A stretch of DNA of 64,000 bases from an uncultured Oscillospiraceae bacterium (GCA_934569045.1 CAKTJX010000001.1:124001-188000), one strand, 5' to 3'; shown: positions 25,126 through 34,444, numbered from the stretch's first letter. The notes: a model not told the origin generated them from the sequence alone. Numbers and translations: made by a program.

Positions 25126-25134
25126 TGCTATAAT
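25126..25134 (+). promoter_or_regulatory. Extended -10 promoter of the ylmH operon
   Basis: TGCTATAAT (25126-25134). It puts transcription start near 25142, which excludes the ATG at 25143 as the ylmH start. Confidence 0.65.
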
Positions 25135-25169
25135 AGCCAGAAATGGTTTTGGAAACAGAGGGTGAAGCT

Positions 25170-25955
25170 GTGGAACGCAGTCAGATTGACAAAATTGCGA
25201 AAACCGGAGAGGATAAGCTTCTGCTTGCCAAGCTCTGGGACAAAATAAACGCGGGTGTCCGGAAAAACATTTCCGCAAACACCTGCTTTCTCTCTCCACG
25301 GGAGCTGGAACTTGCCATGTATCTTTTCGGCAGTCTTCCGGGACTGTACCAGTTTGGCGGGTACGAGGACGCGGAGCGGAAAATGCTCATTTATCTGCCG
25401 GACTATCTGGACGAAAGTGAGCTCACTGGGCCGGACAGCCCCCTCGTCTGCCTGGAGGCCAGCTTCTTCCGGGAGGACAGCCTGACCCACCGGGACATTC
25501 TGGGGGCGCTGATGGGCGCTGGCATCGGGCGGGAAACCGTTGGCGATATTTGTTTGGAGCCGGGCCGGTGCCTGTTTTTCGTAACGGCGGAAATGGCCCC
25601 CTATGTGCTGGACAATCTGACCTCCGCCGGACGCACGGCGCTGCACATCCGGGTACTCCCGCTTACGAATCTTCAAATGCCGGAGCCGCAGTTTCAGGAG
25701 ATTCGGGATACGCTGGCTTCCCTGCGCTTAGACAGTGTGATTGCCTCCGGCTTCCGGATTGGGCGGTCTCTGGCCGCAGGCTATATCAGCTCCGGCAAGG
25801 CTGCCATTGACGGCCTGCCCTGTGAAAAGCCGGACAAGCAGGTTCCAGAGGGGGCCAAAATCTCCGTAAGAGGGCTGGGGAAAATTCGCCTCGCCCAGAT
25901 CGGCGGAAAAAGCAAAAAGGACCGCTTCTGCGTGACCATTCAAAAATATGTGTGA
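25170..25955 (+). CDS. YlmH-family S4 RNA-binding protein
   Basis: 261 aa from the GTG at 25170 with AGAGGGTGA upstream; the ATG at 25143 lies at the predicted transcription start and has no ribosome binding site. An N-terminal alpha/beta domain is followed by an S4 domain in the last 80 residues (DSVIASGFRIGRSLAAGYISSGKAAIDG). YlmH homologues bind stalled large-subunit tRNA complexes and act in rescue or cell-division regions. First gene of a three-gene run with DUF896 and ygiQ. Confidence 0.88.
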   Translation: MERSQIDKIAKTGEDKLLLAKLWDKINAGVRKNISANTCFLSPRELELAMYLFGSLPGLYQFGGYEDAERKMLIYLPDYLDESELTGPDSPLVCLEASFFREDSLTHRDILGALMGAGIGRETVGDICLEPGRCLFFVTAEMAPYVLDNLTSAGRTALHIRVLPLTNLQMPEPQFQEIRDTLASLRLDSVIASGFRIGRSLAAGYISSGKAAIDGLPCEKPDKQVPEGAKISVRGLGKIRLAQIGGKSKKDRFCVTIQKYV

Positions 25956-25966
25956 GGTTTAAAACG

Positions 25967-26170
25967 ATGGATACGAACGAAGTCATTGCCCGGATCAACG
26001 CCCTGGCAAAAAAAGCAAAGCAGGAACCACTGACAGCTGAAGAGCTGGTCGAGCGGGACAAGCTGCGCAGAATCTACATTGATTCCGTCAAGGCCAATCT
26101 GGTTGGCCAGCTGGAAAACACCTATATTCTCCAGCCCGACGGCACCAAGAAAAAGGTGACAAAGAGATAA
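25967..26170 (+). CDS. DUF896 (YnzC-type) small protein
   Basis: 67 aa. The two-helix hairpin core [21 protein letters not shown] and the [13 protein letters not shown] segment are diagnostic of DUF896/UPF0291. GTGAGG precedes the ATG. The stop overlaps the ygiQ start by one base (TAATG). Function unknown; in B. subtilis relatives are SOS-associated. Confidence 0.92.
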   Translation: MDTNEVIARINALAKKAKQEPLTAEELVERDKLRRIYIDSVKANLVGQLENTYILQPDGTKKKVTKR

Positions 26171-28140
26171 TGGAATTTTTACCGATTACCAAACAGGAAA
26201 TGCTGGACCGGGGCATCACCCAGCCGGACTTTGTCTATGTCATCGGGGATGCCTATGTGGATCACCCTAGCTTTGGCCACGCCATTATCAGCCGCATTCT
26301 GGAAAGCCACGGCTACAGCGTGGGGATTATCTCCCAGCCCAACTGGCGGGACCCAAAGTCCATTGATGTGTTCGGCAGGCCCCGGCTAGGCTTTCTGGTC
26401 AGCGGCGGCAACATGGATTCCATGGTCAACCACTATTCCGTAACCCGCCACCGCCGGAAAACCGATTCCTTTACCCCCGGCGGCGTCATGGGGAAGCGCC
26501 CGGACTACGCCACCACGGTTTACTGTAATCTAATCCGGCAGACCTACAAGGACGTGCCCATCCTCATCGGCGGTATTGAGGCCAGCCTGCGGCGGCTGGG
26601 CCACTATGACTACTGGTCCGACAGCATGAAGCGCTCCATTCTCTTGGATTCCCAGGCAGATCTGCTGATGTACGGCATGGGTGAAAAGAGCATTGTAGAG
26701 ATTTCGGACGCGCTGAACGCCGGGATGGACGTAAAGGATATCACCTACATTGACGGCACCGTTTACAAATGCCGGGAGCTGGACGAGAGCCTGCCCACCA
26801 TTGTGCTGCCCAGCTTTGAGGAGATTCAGAAAAACAAACGCAGCTATGCCGAATCCTTCAAAATTCAGTATGGCAACTGCGATCCCTTCACCGCAAAGCG
26901 GCTGGCCGAACCCTATGGCAAAGAATTCGTGGTGCAGAACCCGCCCCAGAAGCCCCTGACCATGGAGGAAATGGACGCGGTATACGATCTGCCCTACTGC
27001 CGTGCCTACCACCCTAGCTATGAAAAGCTTGGCGGCGTTCCCGCCATTGAGGAGGTAAAGTTCAGTCTGGTGAGCAACCGGGGCTGCTTCGGTGCCTGCT
27101 CCTTCTGCGCGCTGACCTTCCACCAGGGACGCATCGTCCAGGTCCGCAGCCACGAATCCATTCTGGCCGAGGCGGAGAAAATGGTATGTGACCCGGATTT
27201 CAAGGGCTACATCCACGATGTCGGCGGCCCCACGGCCAACTTCCGGCATCCGGCCTGCAAAAAGCAGATGACCAAGGGGGCCTGCGGCGGGCGGCAGTGC
27301 CTCTACCCCACCCCCTGCAAAAATATGGACGCGGACCACAGCGACTACGTAGCCCTTCTGCGGAAGCTTCGGAAAATTCCGGGGGTCAAAAAGGTCTTCG
27401 TCCGCAGCGGCATCCGCTTTGACTATCTGCTGGCGGACAAAAAGGATACCTTTTTCAAAGAATTGGTGCAGTTCCACATTTCCGGCCAGCTGAAGGTGGC
27501 CCCAGAGCATGTGTCCGATGCGGTGCTTTGCCGCATGGGCAAGCCCCGGAATGCGGTCTACAATCGGTTTGTGGACAAATATTTTGCCCTGAACCGGCAG
27601 TACGGCATGAATCAGTTTTTGGTGCCCTACCTCATGTCCAGCCACCCCGGCTCCACCATGAAGGAGGCCGTGGAGCTGGCGGAATATATCCGGGATATGG
27701 GCTACAACCCGGAGCAGGTCCAGGACTTCTATCCCACCCCCTCTACTCTCTCCACCGTGATGTACTATACCGGTCTGGACCCCCGGACCATGGAACACGT
27801 CTATGTGCCAACTGATCCCCACGAGAAGGCCATGCAGCGGGCGCTGATCCAATACCGGAATCCCAAGAACTACTATCTGGTGCGGGAGGCGCTGCTGGCC
27901 GCCCACCGGGAGGATCTGATCGGCTCCGGCCCCAAGTGCCTGATCCGGGCCGTACCGCCCAAGTCCGGCGGCGCTTCTTCCGCCCCGGCAAAGCCCGGAA
28001 AGCCCCAGAACACCAAGGGAGGAAAGCATCCCCTCAAGTCCCACAGCCAAAGCCCAAAGCCCCAACAGAAACCAGCCGGGAAAAAAGCCCCGGCTGGAAA
28101 ACCAAAGCCCATCCCCGCTGGGAAAGGCCGCAGAAAGTAA
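26170..28140 (+). CDS. YgiQ-family radical SAM protein
   Basis: 656 aa. N-terminal B12-binding-like domain (about 1-250), then a radical SAM core with the CxxxCxxC cluster in [11 protein letters not shown], and a specific Cys-containing insertion ([15 protein letters not shown]). The last 60 residues are a Lys/Pro/Gly/Ser-rich low-complexity tail that may bind RNA or membranes. Reaction unknown. Translationally coupled to DUF896. Confidence 0.93.
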   Translation: MEFLPITKQEMLDRGITQPDFVYVIGDAYVDHPSFGHAIISRILESHGYSVGIISQPNWRDPKSIDVFGRPRLGFLVSGGNMDSMVNHYSVTRHRRKTDSFTPGGVMGKRPDYATTVYCNLIRQTYKDVPILIGGIEASLRRLGHYDYWSDSMKRSILLDSQADLLMYGMGEKSIVEISDALNAGMDVKDITYIDGTVYKCRELDESLPTIVLPSFEEIQKNKRSYAESFKIQYGNCDPFTAKRLAEPYGKEFVVQNPPQKPLTMEEMDAVYDLPYCRAYHPSYEKLGGVPAIEEVKFSLVSNRGCFGACSFCALTFHQGRIVQVRSHESILAEAEKMVCDPDFKGYIHDVGGPTANFRHPACKKQMTKGACGGRQCLYPTPCKNMDADHSDYVALLRKLRKIPGVKKVFVRSGIRFDYLLADKKDTFFKELVQFHISGQLKVAPEHVSDAVLCRMGKPRNAVYNRFVDKYFALNRQYGMNQFLVPYLMSSHPGSTMKEAVELAEYIRDMGYNPEQVQDFYPTPSTLSTVMYYTGLDPRTMEHVYVPTDPHEKAMQRALIQYRNPKNYYLVREALLAAHREDLIGSGPKCLIRAVPPKSGGASSAPAKPGKPQNTKGGKHPLKSHSQSPKPQQKPAGKKAPAGKPKPIPAGKGRRK

Positions 28141-28142
28141 AC

Positions 28143-28194
28143 AGGAACGGACGTGCCGCAAAAACCACAGCACGTCCGTTCCTATTATTTTATT
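28143..28194 (+). terminator. Terminator after ygiQ
   Basis: Perfect 14-bp stem AGGAACGGACGTGC/GCACGTCCGTTCCT (28143-28183) followed by ATTATTTTATTT. Confidence 0.85.
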
Positions 28195-28195
28195 T

Positions 28196-28304
28196 CGTCC
28201 CGCAGGGACACTATAACCATCCGTAAGGGTGATTTCATCCGGTCATAGACCGGATTTCACCTGTCAAATGACAGATTTCATCCAGCCGCAGGCTGGATTT
28301 CATT
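28196..28304. repeat. Multi-hairpin intergenic repeat, copy 1 (five stem-loops)
   Basis: Five short stem-loops follow each other: GTCCC-GCA-GGGAC, CATCC-GTAA-GGGTG, CCGGTC-ATA-GACCGG, CTGTCA-AA-TGACAG and CCAGCC-GCA-GGCTGG. The last four are followed by the near-identical linker ATTTCA(T/C). The final linker contains the dut stop codon. A related element lies at 62039-62135. Stems differ in sequence but keep pairing, so the structure, not the sequence, is conserved. Confidence 0.7.
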
Positions 28305-28737
28305 TTCCTGTAGACCCAAACCCACCAGCACCCCTGGCAGTCTCATCCAGGCTGTCGGCCTCAAAATAGTCCGGCTGAATGACGGGGGTCACCACCAGCT
28401 GGGCAATCCGGTCGCCGTTGGCAACGGTACGCATTTCTTTTCCGTGGTTGTGCAGGGCGATCATGAATTCGCCCCGATAGTCGCTGTCAATGACGCCGAC
28501 CTTGTTGGCAGGGGCCAGATCCTGCTTGCAGGCAAGGCCGCTGCGAGCGTAGACCAGACCCACAAAGCCCGCCGGAAGGGCCATGGCCAGTCCTGTGGGG
28601 ATAAACATCGTCTCACCGGGGGCGATGGTGACGGTTTTCTCCAGGCAGGCATACAGGTCTGCCCCGGCAGCCTGTGATGAGCCAAAGGTTGGCAGCTTCG
28701 CGCCTGGTCGCAGCTTCTTTACCGCTACTTTTTCCAT
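28300..28737 (-). CDS. dut: dUTP diphosphatase
   Basis: 145 aa, trimeric dUTPase. All five motifs are present: AAGADLYA, RSGLACKQ, GVIDSDYRGE, NGDRIAQLVV and the C-terminal RGAGGFGSTGK. Hydrolyses dUTP to dUMP, protecting DNA from uracil and feeding dTMP synthesis. Overlaps nrdG by 13 nt, last gene of the AI-2E transporter-nrdG-dut run; its stop codon lies in the repeat at 28196-28304. Confidence 0.97.
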   Translation of the reverse strand: MEKVAVKKLRPGAKLPTFGSSQAAGADLYACLEKTVTIAPGETMFIPTGLAMALPAGFVGLVYARSGLACKQDLAPANKVGVIDSDYRGEFMIALHNHGKEMRTVANGDRIAQLVVTPVIQPDYFEADSLDETARGAGGFGSTGK

Positions 28738-29282
28738 TCCTTCATTCCCCTTCCCTGTGTCTGCCAGTCCTCCCAGAGGACGACTTTTCCATTCCGCAAG
28801 GTGGCGGGCATATCGATGAGCCGCTGGTTCTCCGAGCCCCGGAACCGCAGGGAGAGGTTCTTCTTCTCCTCCACAAAGGGACCGTCCACCAGCACATCCA
28901 GGTAGCTCAAGAATTCCTCCGTCACCGGCCAGTCTCCCAGGGTATGGGACGTGATTTTTTCAAAGAGGTAGCCGGAGAAAGCCCAGATACTCTTGTGCGG
29001 ATAGGCTTTTTTGACCGCCCGCAGAAGCTTCACCAGGGGAAGCTGGTTCTGGGGCTCAAAGGGTTCGCCCCCCAGCAGCGTCAGGCCCTGGATATAATTG
29101 GGCTTCATAAGCTCCAGAATCTTCTGGATTGTCTGCTCCGTAAAGGGCTCGCCGTAGTCAAAGTCCCAGGCAACCTCATTGAAGCAGCCCTTGCAGTGGT
29201 GGGTGCAGCCGGAAACAAACAGGCTGATGCGCACACCAGGACCGTTGGCGATATCGCAGTTTTTGATGATTGCGTAATTCAT
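28725..29282 (-). CDS. nrdG: Anaerobic NTP reductase activating protein
   Basis: 185 aa, radical SAM. The cluster motif is CTHHCKGC (C26, C30, C33) followed by an AdoMet site around LLGGEPFEP. It installs the glycyl radical on NrdD for anaerobic deoxynucleotide synthesis. nrdD is not next to it in this window. The start of the protein (MNYAIIKNCDIANGPGVR) is typical. It overlaps the upstream transporter gene by 4 nt. Confidence 0.94.
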   Translation of the reverse strand: MNYAIIKNCDIANGPGVRISLFVSGCTHHCKGCFNEVAWDFDYGEPFTEQTIQKILELMKPNYIQGLTLLGGEPFEPQNQLPLVKLLRAVKKAYPHKSIWAFSGYLFEKITSHTLGDWPVTEEFLSYLDVLVDGPFVEEKKNLSLRFRGSENQRLIDMPATLRNGKVVLWEDWQTQGRGMKEWKK

Positions 29283-30517
29283 GGTTTCTCCTTACCTTTT
29301 ACCGGGCTTGTGCTGTCCGCGCCGGAATCCGGGAACTGGGCACGGTATTCATCCCAAAGCTCGGTGTGATTCCGCCGACGCAGGCCTCTGCGGACCAGGC
29401 GGCGGATGGTATCGTAAATCACGGCGAACAGGGGCACGCACACCACCATGCCCACGATGCCCCACAGGCCGCCGAAGAGGATGATGGAGAACATGACCCA
29501 GAACCCGGAAAGTCCTGTCCGGTTGCCCAGGATTTTGGGGCCGATGACATTGCCGTCCAGCTGCTGCAGCAGAACGACCCAGATCACAAACCACAGGGCC
29601 TTGATGGGGCTGTCAATCAGAATCAGCAGAGTGGCAGGTACCGCGCCGATGACGGGGCCGAAGAAGGGAATGATATTGGTAACACCCACCAGCACAGACA
29701 CCAGCAGTGTGTTGGGGATTCGCAGAATGGTGCAGCCGATGTAGCACAGCACGCCAACAATGGCGGAATCTATGATTTTGCCGTCAATAAACCCAGCAAA
29801 CATCCGGTCCACAAAGGCGGCTTCCTCCAGAATGAGCTCCGCCCACCGATCCGAGAAGATACTGCGCACAATCAGCCGGGCCTGCTTGCCGAAGCGCTTG
29901 CGGCTGTGCAGCACATAGATGGCAACGATCAGGCCGATCAGGATGTTGTACAGGAACTTCAGCACCCGCCAGACGCTGGTGCCCACATTGGTAACCAGAT
30001 TGGAAACCTGGGGCATCACATTCTCCCTGGCCCATTTTTCAATGTCCGTAAAGTAATTCTGGTAGTTCTCGTTGAAAAACTGAACCACCCGCTCGTCCTC
30101 ACCGAAGGTAGCGATGGCCCAGCGCATGAGCTGCTCCGCCTTGGCGGGCAGAGCATTCCACAGGGTCACAATGCTCTCGATCAGCTGGGGCACCACCATA
30201 GTGATCAGGGCGTAGACCACCAGGATTCCGACAATCAGAGAGGAGAACACCGCCAGGGCATTGGCAAACCGCTTGATCTTCTTCGGCAGGCGAAGCTGGA
30301 AGAAGGCCTCCAGGGAGTTGCACATGGGCCGCAGCAGGTAGGCCATGATACCACCATAGATAAACGGTGCCAGAATGGCGCTCAGCTGGCTGATCACCTG
30401 CCCGATGCCCTGAAGCCGGAACAGGAAGAAGAAAAACAGCACGCTGAGGCTGATGGCACCGAAGCCCGCGATCATGGAATAAAAGTATTTTTCCTTTCTG
30501 AGATCTTTCAATTGCAC
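29279..30517 (-). CDS. AI-2E-family transporter
   Basis: About 412 aa if started at the GTG at 30517. The longer TTG start (30574) lies upstream of a TATACT -10 box at 30551-30556, so it is unlikely to be transcribed; an internal ATG at about 30475 is also possible. About eight membrane helices; the signature segments GGIMAYLLRPMCNSLEAF, IIPFFGPVIGAVPATLL and NRTGLSGFWVMFSII are those of the YtvI/AI-2E exporter (formerly PerM) family. Cargo unknown. It ends with a short hydrophilic tail. Confidence 0.85.
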   Translation of the reverse strand: MQLKDLRKEKYFYSMIAGFGAISLSVLFFFFLFRLQGIGQVISQLSAILAPFIYGGIMAYLLRPMCNSLEAFFQLRLPKKIKRFANALAVFSSLIVGILVVYALITMVVPQLIESIVTLWNALPAKAEQLMRWAIATFGEDERVVQFFNENYQNYFTDIEKWARENVMPQVSNLVTNVGTSVWRVLKFLYNILIGLIVAIYVLHSRKRFGKQARLIVRSIFSDRWAELILEEAAFVDRMFAGFIDGKIIDSAIVGVLCYIGCTILRIPNTLLVSVLVGVTNIIPFFGPVIGAVPATLLILIDSPIKALWFVIWVVLLQQLDGNVIGPKILGNRTGLSGFWVMFSIILFGGLWGIVGMVVCVPLFAVIYDTIRRLVRRGLRRRNHTELWDEYRAQFPDSGADSTSPVKGKEKP

Positions 30518-30550
30518 CCACTCATTTCTGTAATGAATTCGTTTACGTCC

Positions 30551-30559
30551 AGTATACCA
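30551..30559 (-). promoter_or_regulatory. Extended -10 promoter of the transporter-nrdG-dut operon
   Basis: TGGTATACT on the minus strand (TATACT at 30551-30556 and TG just before); -35 weak. Confidence 0.55.
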
Positions 30560-30656
30560 GTCCGCCAGCTGCAATAAATGAACAAATTATGAACATTTCA
30601 GATCCCCACGCCTGGAATTGTTTACAAAATCTTCTTTTCCGGTTTCCCCGGAAGGC

Positions 30657-30685
30657 TTGCCATTTGGGCCTGTTTGGGGTAAAAT
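30657..30685 (+). promoter_or_regulatory. Promoter of the YugP-type protease gene
   Basis: TTGCCA (30657-30662), 17-nt spacer, TAAAAT (30680-30685), with AAGGAG then ATG at 30716. Confidence 0.7.
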
Positions 30686-30715
30686 GGGGATATAAAGATT
30701 TCAAGGAGTGGTTTT

Positions 30716-31438
30716 ATGCCCTACTACTACGGTTTTGACTGGACCTATGTGGTTCTGGTGCTGCCCTGCGTGATTCTCTCGCTCTGGGCCAGCGCCAATG
30801 TGAACAGCACCTTCAAGCGCTATTCCCAGCAGTATTCCCGCCGGGGACTCACCGGGGCCCAGGCCGCGGCCCAGGTGCTCTCCGCCAACGGCGTATCCGG
30901 TGTGCGGATTGAGCGGGTCAGCGGCAATCTGACGGATCATTTTGACCCCCGTACCAACGTCATCCGGTTGTCGGACGATGTTTACGGCAGCACCTCCACC
31001 GCTGCCATCGGCGTCGCCTGCCACGAAGCCGGGCACGCAGTACAGTACGCCCAGGATTACACCCCCATCCGCATTCGCTCCGCTGTCATCCCCGCCACAA
31101 ATCTGGGCTCCAAGCTGGCCATGCCGCTGATTCTCATTGGTCTGCTGTTCTCCTCTCTGGGGGAGCTGTCCTACGCGCTGGTATATTTGGGCATTGCCTG
31201 CTTCGGGCTGTCCCTGGTTTTTCAGCTGGTGACCCTGCCGGTAGAGTTTGATGCCAGCCACCGGGCCCTTGTGGTCATTGCCCAGACGGGACTTCTGACC
31301 GAGGACGAGCAGCAGGGCGCCAAGAAAACCCTCCGGGCCGCGGCTCTTACCTATGTTGCTGCCACCGCCACGGCCCTTGCCCAGCTGCTGCGGCTGATCA
31401 TCCTCTTCGGCAACCGGAACGGACGCAGAAGAGATTGA
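30716..31438 (+). CDS. Neutral zinc metallopeptidase, YugP type
   Basis: 240 aa. An N-terminal membrane helix (about 8-26), then the zincin motif HEAGH (103-107) and two or three C-terminal membrane helices (130-175 and 205-230). This is the membrane Zn-protease family PF04298 (YugP), with the active site facing the membrane side. Natural substrate unknown. Monocistronic between its promoter and terminator. Confidence 0.93.
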   Translation: MPYYYGFDWTYVVLVLPCVILSLWASANVNSTFKRYSQQYSRRGLTGAQAAAQVLSANGVSGVRIERVSGNLTDHFDPRTNVIRLSDDVYGSTSTAAIGVACHEAGHAVQYAQDYTPIRIRSAVIPATNLGSKLAMPLILIGLLFSSLGELSYALVYLGIACFGLSLVFQLVTLPVEFDASHRALVVIAQTGLLTEDEQQGAKKTLRAAALTYVAATATALAQLLRLIILFGNRNGRRRD

Positions 31439-31451
31439 CGGAAATTCCTCA

Positions 31452-31488
31452 AAAATGCCTCCCGGCGCTTTGGACCGGGAGGCATTTT
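31452..31488 (+). terminator. Terminator after the YugP-type gene
   Basis: Perfect 14-bp stem AAAATGCCTCCCGG/CCGGGAGGCATTTT; the T-run is inside the stem. Confidence 0.85.
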
Positions 31489-31498
31489 CACAATTCTA

Positions 31499-31527
31499 TT
31501 GACTTTTCCCTGGATTCCCCGTATAAT
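31499..31527 (+). promoter_or_regulatory. Promoter of the methionine gamma-lyase family gene
   Basis: TTGACT (31499-31504), 17-nt spacer, TATAAT (31522-31527). Confidence 0.85.
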
Positions 31528-31558
31528 GCTAAAAGTGTCTGAAAAATTATGAGAAAGC

Positions 31559-32851
31559 GTGAATTTTGTGGAAGAACTTGTAAACATGTATATGGAAATG
31601 GGCGTTTCCCCCGGTGTGTACGCCTACGGAGAAAAGGCCCTGGACGCGCTGAAGGCGCGCTTTGCCGCCATTGATGCCGTGGCGGAGTACAACCAGGCGA
31701 AGGTGCTCTCCGCCATGAAGAAGAACCGGGTGTCCGCCGCCTGCTTTGCCGCCACCACCGGATACGGCTACGATGACCTGGGCCGGGATACCCTGGAAAA
31801 GGTCTATGCCGACGTGTTCCATACGGAAGCCGCTCTGGTACGGCCCCAGATCACCTGCGGCACCCATGCCCTGACCGTAGCCCTCAGCGCCAACCTGCTG
31901 CCTGGGGACGAGCTGCTGTCCCCAGTGGGAATGCCCTATGATACATTGCAGGAGGTCATTGGCATCCGGGAGAGCCCCTGCTCTCTCAAGGAGTACGGCG
32001 TCAGCTACCGGCAGGTGGATTTGCTGCCCGACAGTGAATTTGACTACGACGGCATCCGGGCCGCCATCAACGAGAGGACCAAGCTCATCACCATCCAGCG
32101 CTCCAAGGGCTATGCCACCCGGCCCACGTTCTCTGTGGCCCAGATTGGCAAGCTCATCGCCTTCTGCAAGGAGTGCAAGCCCGATGTGACCATCATGGTA
32201 GATAACTGCTACGGCGAATTTGTAGAGACCATGGAGCCCTCCGACGTGGGTGCGGACATGGTGGTCGGGTCCCTCATTAAAAATCCCGGCGGCGGACTGG
32301 CTCCCATCGGCGGCTATATCTGCGGCACAGAGAAGTGCATCCAGCGCTGTGCCTATCGGCTCTCCGCGCCCGGCCTGGGCCAGGAGGTCGGCGCGAACCT
32401 GGGTCTGATGAAGGATTTGTTTCAGGGCTTCTTTCTTGCCCCCACTGTGGTAGCCGGGGCGGAAAAGGGCGCGATCTTTGCCGCAAACCTCTATGAACCC
32501 CTGGGCTTCCGATGCATTCCAAACGCCACGGAATCCCGCCACGACATTATCCAGGCCGTGGAGCTGGGCAGCGAACAGGCCATGATCGCTTTCTGCAAGG
32601 GCATCCAGGAGGCCGCCCCCGTGGACTCCTTCGCCACCCCCCTGCCCTGGGATATGCCGGGCTATGACAGCCAGGTGATTATGGCCGCAGGCGCATTCGT
32701 CCAGGGCTCCTCCATCGAGCTCTCCGCCGACGGCCCCATCCGGGAGCCCTACGCCGTCTATTTCCAGGGCGGCCTGACCTGGTATCACGCCAAGCTGGGC
32801 ATCCTGATGAGCCTACAGGAAATGGTAAACGCAGGACTTGTAACATTGTAA
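31559..32851 (+). CDS. Methionine gamma-lyase family protein (YnbB type)
   Basis: 430 aa from a GTG with GAGAAAG upstream. PLP-dependent fold type I; the Schiff-base lysine is K241 in GSLIKNPGGGLAP, and the conserved D215 in MVDNCYGE contacts PLP. This is PF06838, formerly called aluminium resistance protein. Members may cleave Met or Cys-like amino acids, but activity has rarely been shown. Monocistronic, with a strong promoter. Confidence 0.92.
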   Translation: MNFVEELVNMYMEMGVSPGVYAYGEKALDALKARFAAIDAVAEYNQAKVLSAMKKNRVSAACFAATTGYGYDDLGRDTLEKVYADVFHTEAALVRPQITCGTHALTVALSANLLPGDELLSPVGMPYDTLQEVIGIRESPCSLKEYGVSYRQVDLLPDSEFDYDGIRAAINERTKLITIQRSKGYATRPTFSVAQIGKLIAFCKECKPDVTIMVDNCYGEFVETMEPSDVGADMVVGSLIKNPGGGLAPIGGYICGTEKCIQRCAYRLSAPGLGQEVGANLGLMKDLFQGFFLAPTVVAGAEKGAIFAANLYEPLGFRCIPNATESRHDIIQAVELGSEQAMIAFCKGIQEAAPVDSFATPLPWDMPGYDSQVIMAAGAFVQGSSIELSADGPIREPYAVYFQGGLTWYHAKLGILMSLQEMVNAGLVTL

Positions 32852-32861
32852 GCATATCATG

Positions 32862-32890
32862 AAAGGCGTGGCCGGTTCGGTCACGCCTTT
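32862..32890 (+). terminator. Terminator after the methionine gamma-lyase family gene
   Basis: Stem AAAGGCGTG/CACGCCTTT with TTT then GTAAT; also usable by the convergent GNAT gene. Confidence 0.75.
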
Positions 32891-32903
32891 GTAATATGGG
32901 TGA

Positions 32904-33398
32904 TTAGAGTGCGAATACCAGATCGTCCCCATCCAGTTCATTCAACTTGGTGAATCCCAGGGACTGGTACAGCACCTGCGCTCTCACATTGTCCACTTCT
33001 GTGGAGAGTTTGATTGGCTTTTCAGGGTCCGCGGCTTTCAAAATGTGAATTGCCAACTGTGCGGCGGATTTTCCGTAGCCCTTCCCCTGGTGCTTCCGGT
33101 CAATGTAGTAGCTCCAGGAATACGCGTCTCCCTCTGCCAGCCATTTGCAAAGGCTGATAAACCCAATCGGTTCCTCCTTCGCGGTACAGATAAGACAGGG
33201 GTAGTTCTTTTCCCTGAACAGATAGGCTCTGCCAATGGAGAATCCGGCAGGATTTACAAGCTCTTGCTGTTCCTGGGTAAGCTCGCAGTCGAAAATCGCA
33301 TAAATTAAATCGTCCTGTGTCTGGATTGGCCTGATTTTTACTTTGTCATTCTCCCAATGCACACGGTCCAGCTTCTCCAGACTTTCGCGCAGGGTCAT
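32904..33398 (-). CDS. GNAT-family N-acetyltransferase
   Basis: 164 aa. Motif A appears as YIDRKHQGKGYGKSAAQLAI near the middle, followed by LSTEVDNVRAQVLYQSLGF. A spermine/spermidine or aminoglycoside type acetyltransferase fold; substrate unknown. AAAGGAG precedes the ATG. It begins 23 nt after the trpS stop and is probably co-transcribed. Confidence 0.88.
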   Translation of the reverse strand: MTLRESLEKLDRVHWENDKVKIRPIQTQDDLIYAIFDCELTQEQQELVNPAGFSIGRAYLFREKNYPCLICTAKEEPIGFISLCKWLAEGDAYSWSYYIDRKHQGKGYGKSAAQLAIHILKAADPEKPIKLSTEVDNVRAQVLYQSLGFTKLNELDGDDLVFAL

Positions 33399-33421
33399 CG
33401 TATCGTCTCCTTTGCTCTTCT

Positions 33422-34444
33422 TTATCTTGCTACAAAGCCAACCTTCTTGTAGACCTTCCGCAGGGTTTTTTCAGCCACATAGCTGGCTTTTTCGGCGCCG
33501 GCCTTGTAGACCTGCTCCAGATAAGCCTTGTCCTGCATAATGCGGGTGGCCTCCTCCCGGATGGGGCGCAGGGTTTCCACTACGGCCTCGCCCACGGCGG
33601 GCTTGAACTTGCCGTAGCCGCAGCCCGCAAACTCCGTTTCGATCTCCTGGAAGCTCTTGCCTGTGCAGGCAGAGTAAATGGTCATCAGGTTAGAAACGCC
33701 GGGTTTGTTCTCCTTGTCATAGCGGACGCAGTTCTCCGTGTCGGAGTCTGTAATGGCCCGCTTGAACTGGCGCATGATGGTTTCTGGGGTGTCCATCAGA
33801 ATGATCCGGCCGGTATCCTCATTTTCAGATTTGCTCATTTTGGCGGTGGGATTGGTCAGGCTCATGATCCGTGCCCCGACCTTGGGCACAAAGGGTTCCG
33901 GCAGCTTGAATACATCGCCGTAAACGCCGTTGAACCGGCGGGCAATGGTGTGGCACAGCTCCACATGCTGCTTCTGATCCTCACCCACAGGCACCAGGTC
34001 CGGCTGGTACAGCAGAATATCCGCCGCCATCAGGCTGGGATAGGAGAAGAGGCCGCCATTGATATTGTCGGCGTTTTTGGCGGACTTATCCTTGAACTGG
34101 GTCATGCGGCTCAACTCCCCGAACATGGAGTAGCATTGCAGCACCCAGCCCAGCTCCGCGTGCTGGTGGACATGGCTCTGGATGAACAGGGTATTCTTCT
34201 CCGGGTCCAGGCCGCAGGCGATGTACTGAGCCAGCTGTTCCAGAGTCCGCCGCCGCAGATCCGCGGGGTTCTGCCGGACGGTGATGGCGTGCAGGTCTGC
34301 CATGAAATAGAAGCAGTCATAGTCCTCTGCCCGCTCGGCCCAGTTCTTCACCGCGCCCAGGTAGCTGCCCAGGGTCAGGTCTCCGGAGGGCTTGATGCCG
34401 GAGAGCATTCTCTTTTTGGGTTGGGTCTGTATCGTTTCGCTCAT
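33422..34444 (-). CDS. trpS: Tryptophanyl-tRNA synthetase
   Basis: 340 aa from the ATG at 34444 with AAGGAAG upstream. Class I synthetase: HIGH-type motif PSGDLTLGSYLG at about residues 20-31 and KMSKS in AKMSKSENEDTG. It charges tRNA-Trp. The leader is only about 25-30 nt, too short for a T-box, so tryptophan control by T-box is absent here. Confidence 0.96.
   Translation of the reverse strand: MSETIQTQPKKRMLSGIKPSGDLTLGSYLGAVKNWAERAEDYDCFYFMADLHAITVRQNPADLRRRTLEQLAQYIACGLDPEKNTLFIQSHVHQHAELGWVLQCYSMFGELSRMTQFKDKSAKNADNINGGLFSYPSLMAADILLYQPDLVPVGEDQKQHVELCHTIARRFNGVYGDVFKLPEPFVPKVGARIMSLTNPTAKMSKSENEDTGRIILMDTPETIMRQFKRAITDSDTENCVRYDKENKPGVSNLMTIYSACTGKSFQEIETEFAGCGYGKFKPAVGEAVVETLRPIREEATRIMQDKAYLEQVYKAGAEKASYVAEKTLRKVYKKVGFVAR

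Noticed and set aside
25143..25169. Start of ylmH at ATG 25143
   Set aside because: It lies at the predicted transcription start, 9 nt after TATAAT, without a ribosome binding site; GTG 25170 has one.
26530..28173. Minus-strand open frame of 547 codons
   Set aside because: Antisense to ygiQ; ygiQ has a cluster motif and a coupled start, this frame has neither.
28196..28304. CRISPR-like array
   Set aside because: Units are 14-22 nt palindromes without spacers of constant length, no leader and no cas genes in the window.
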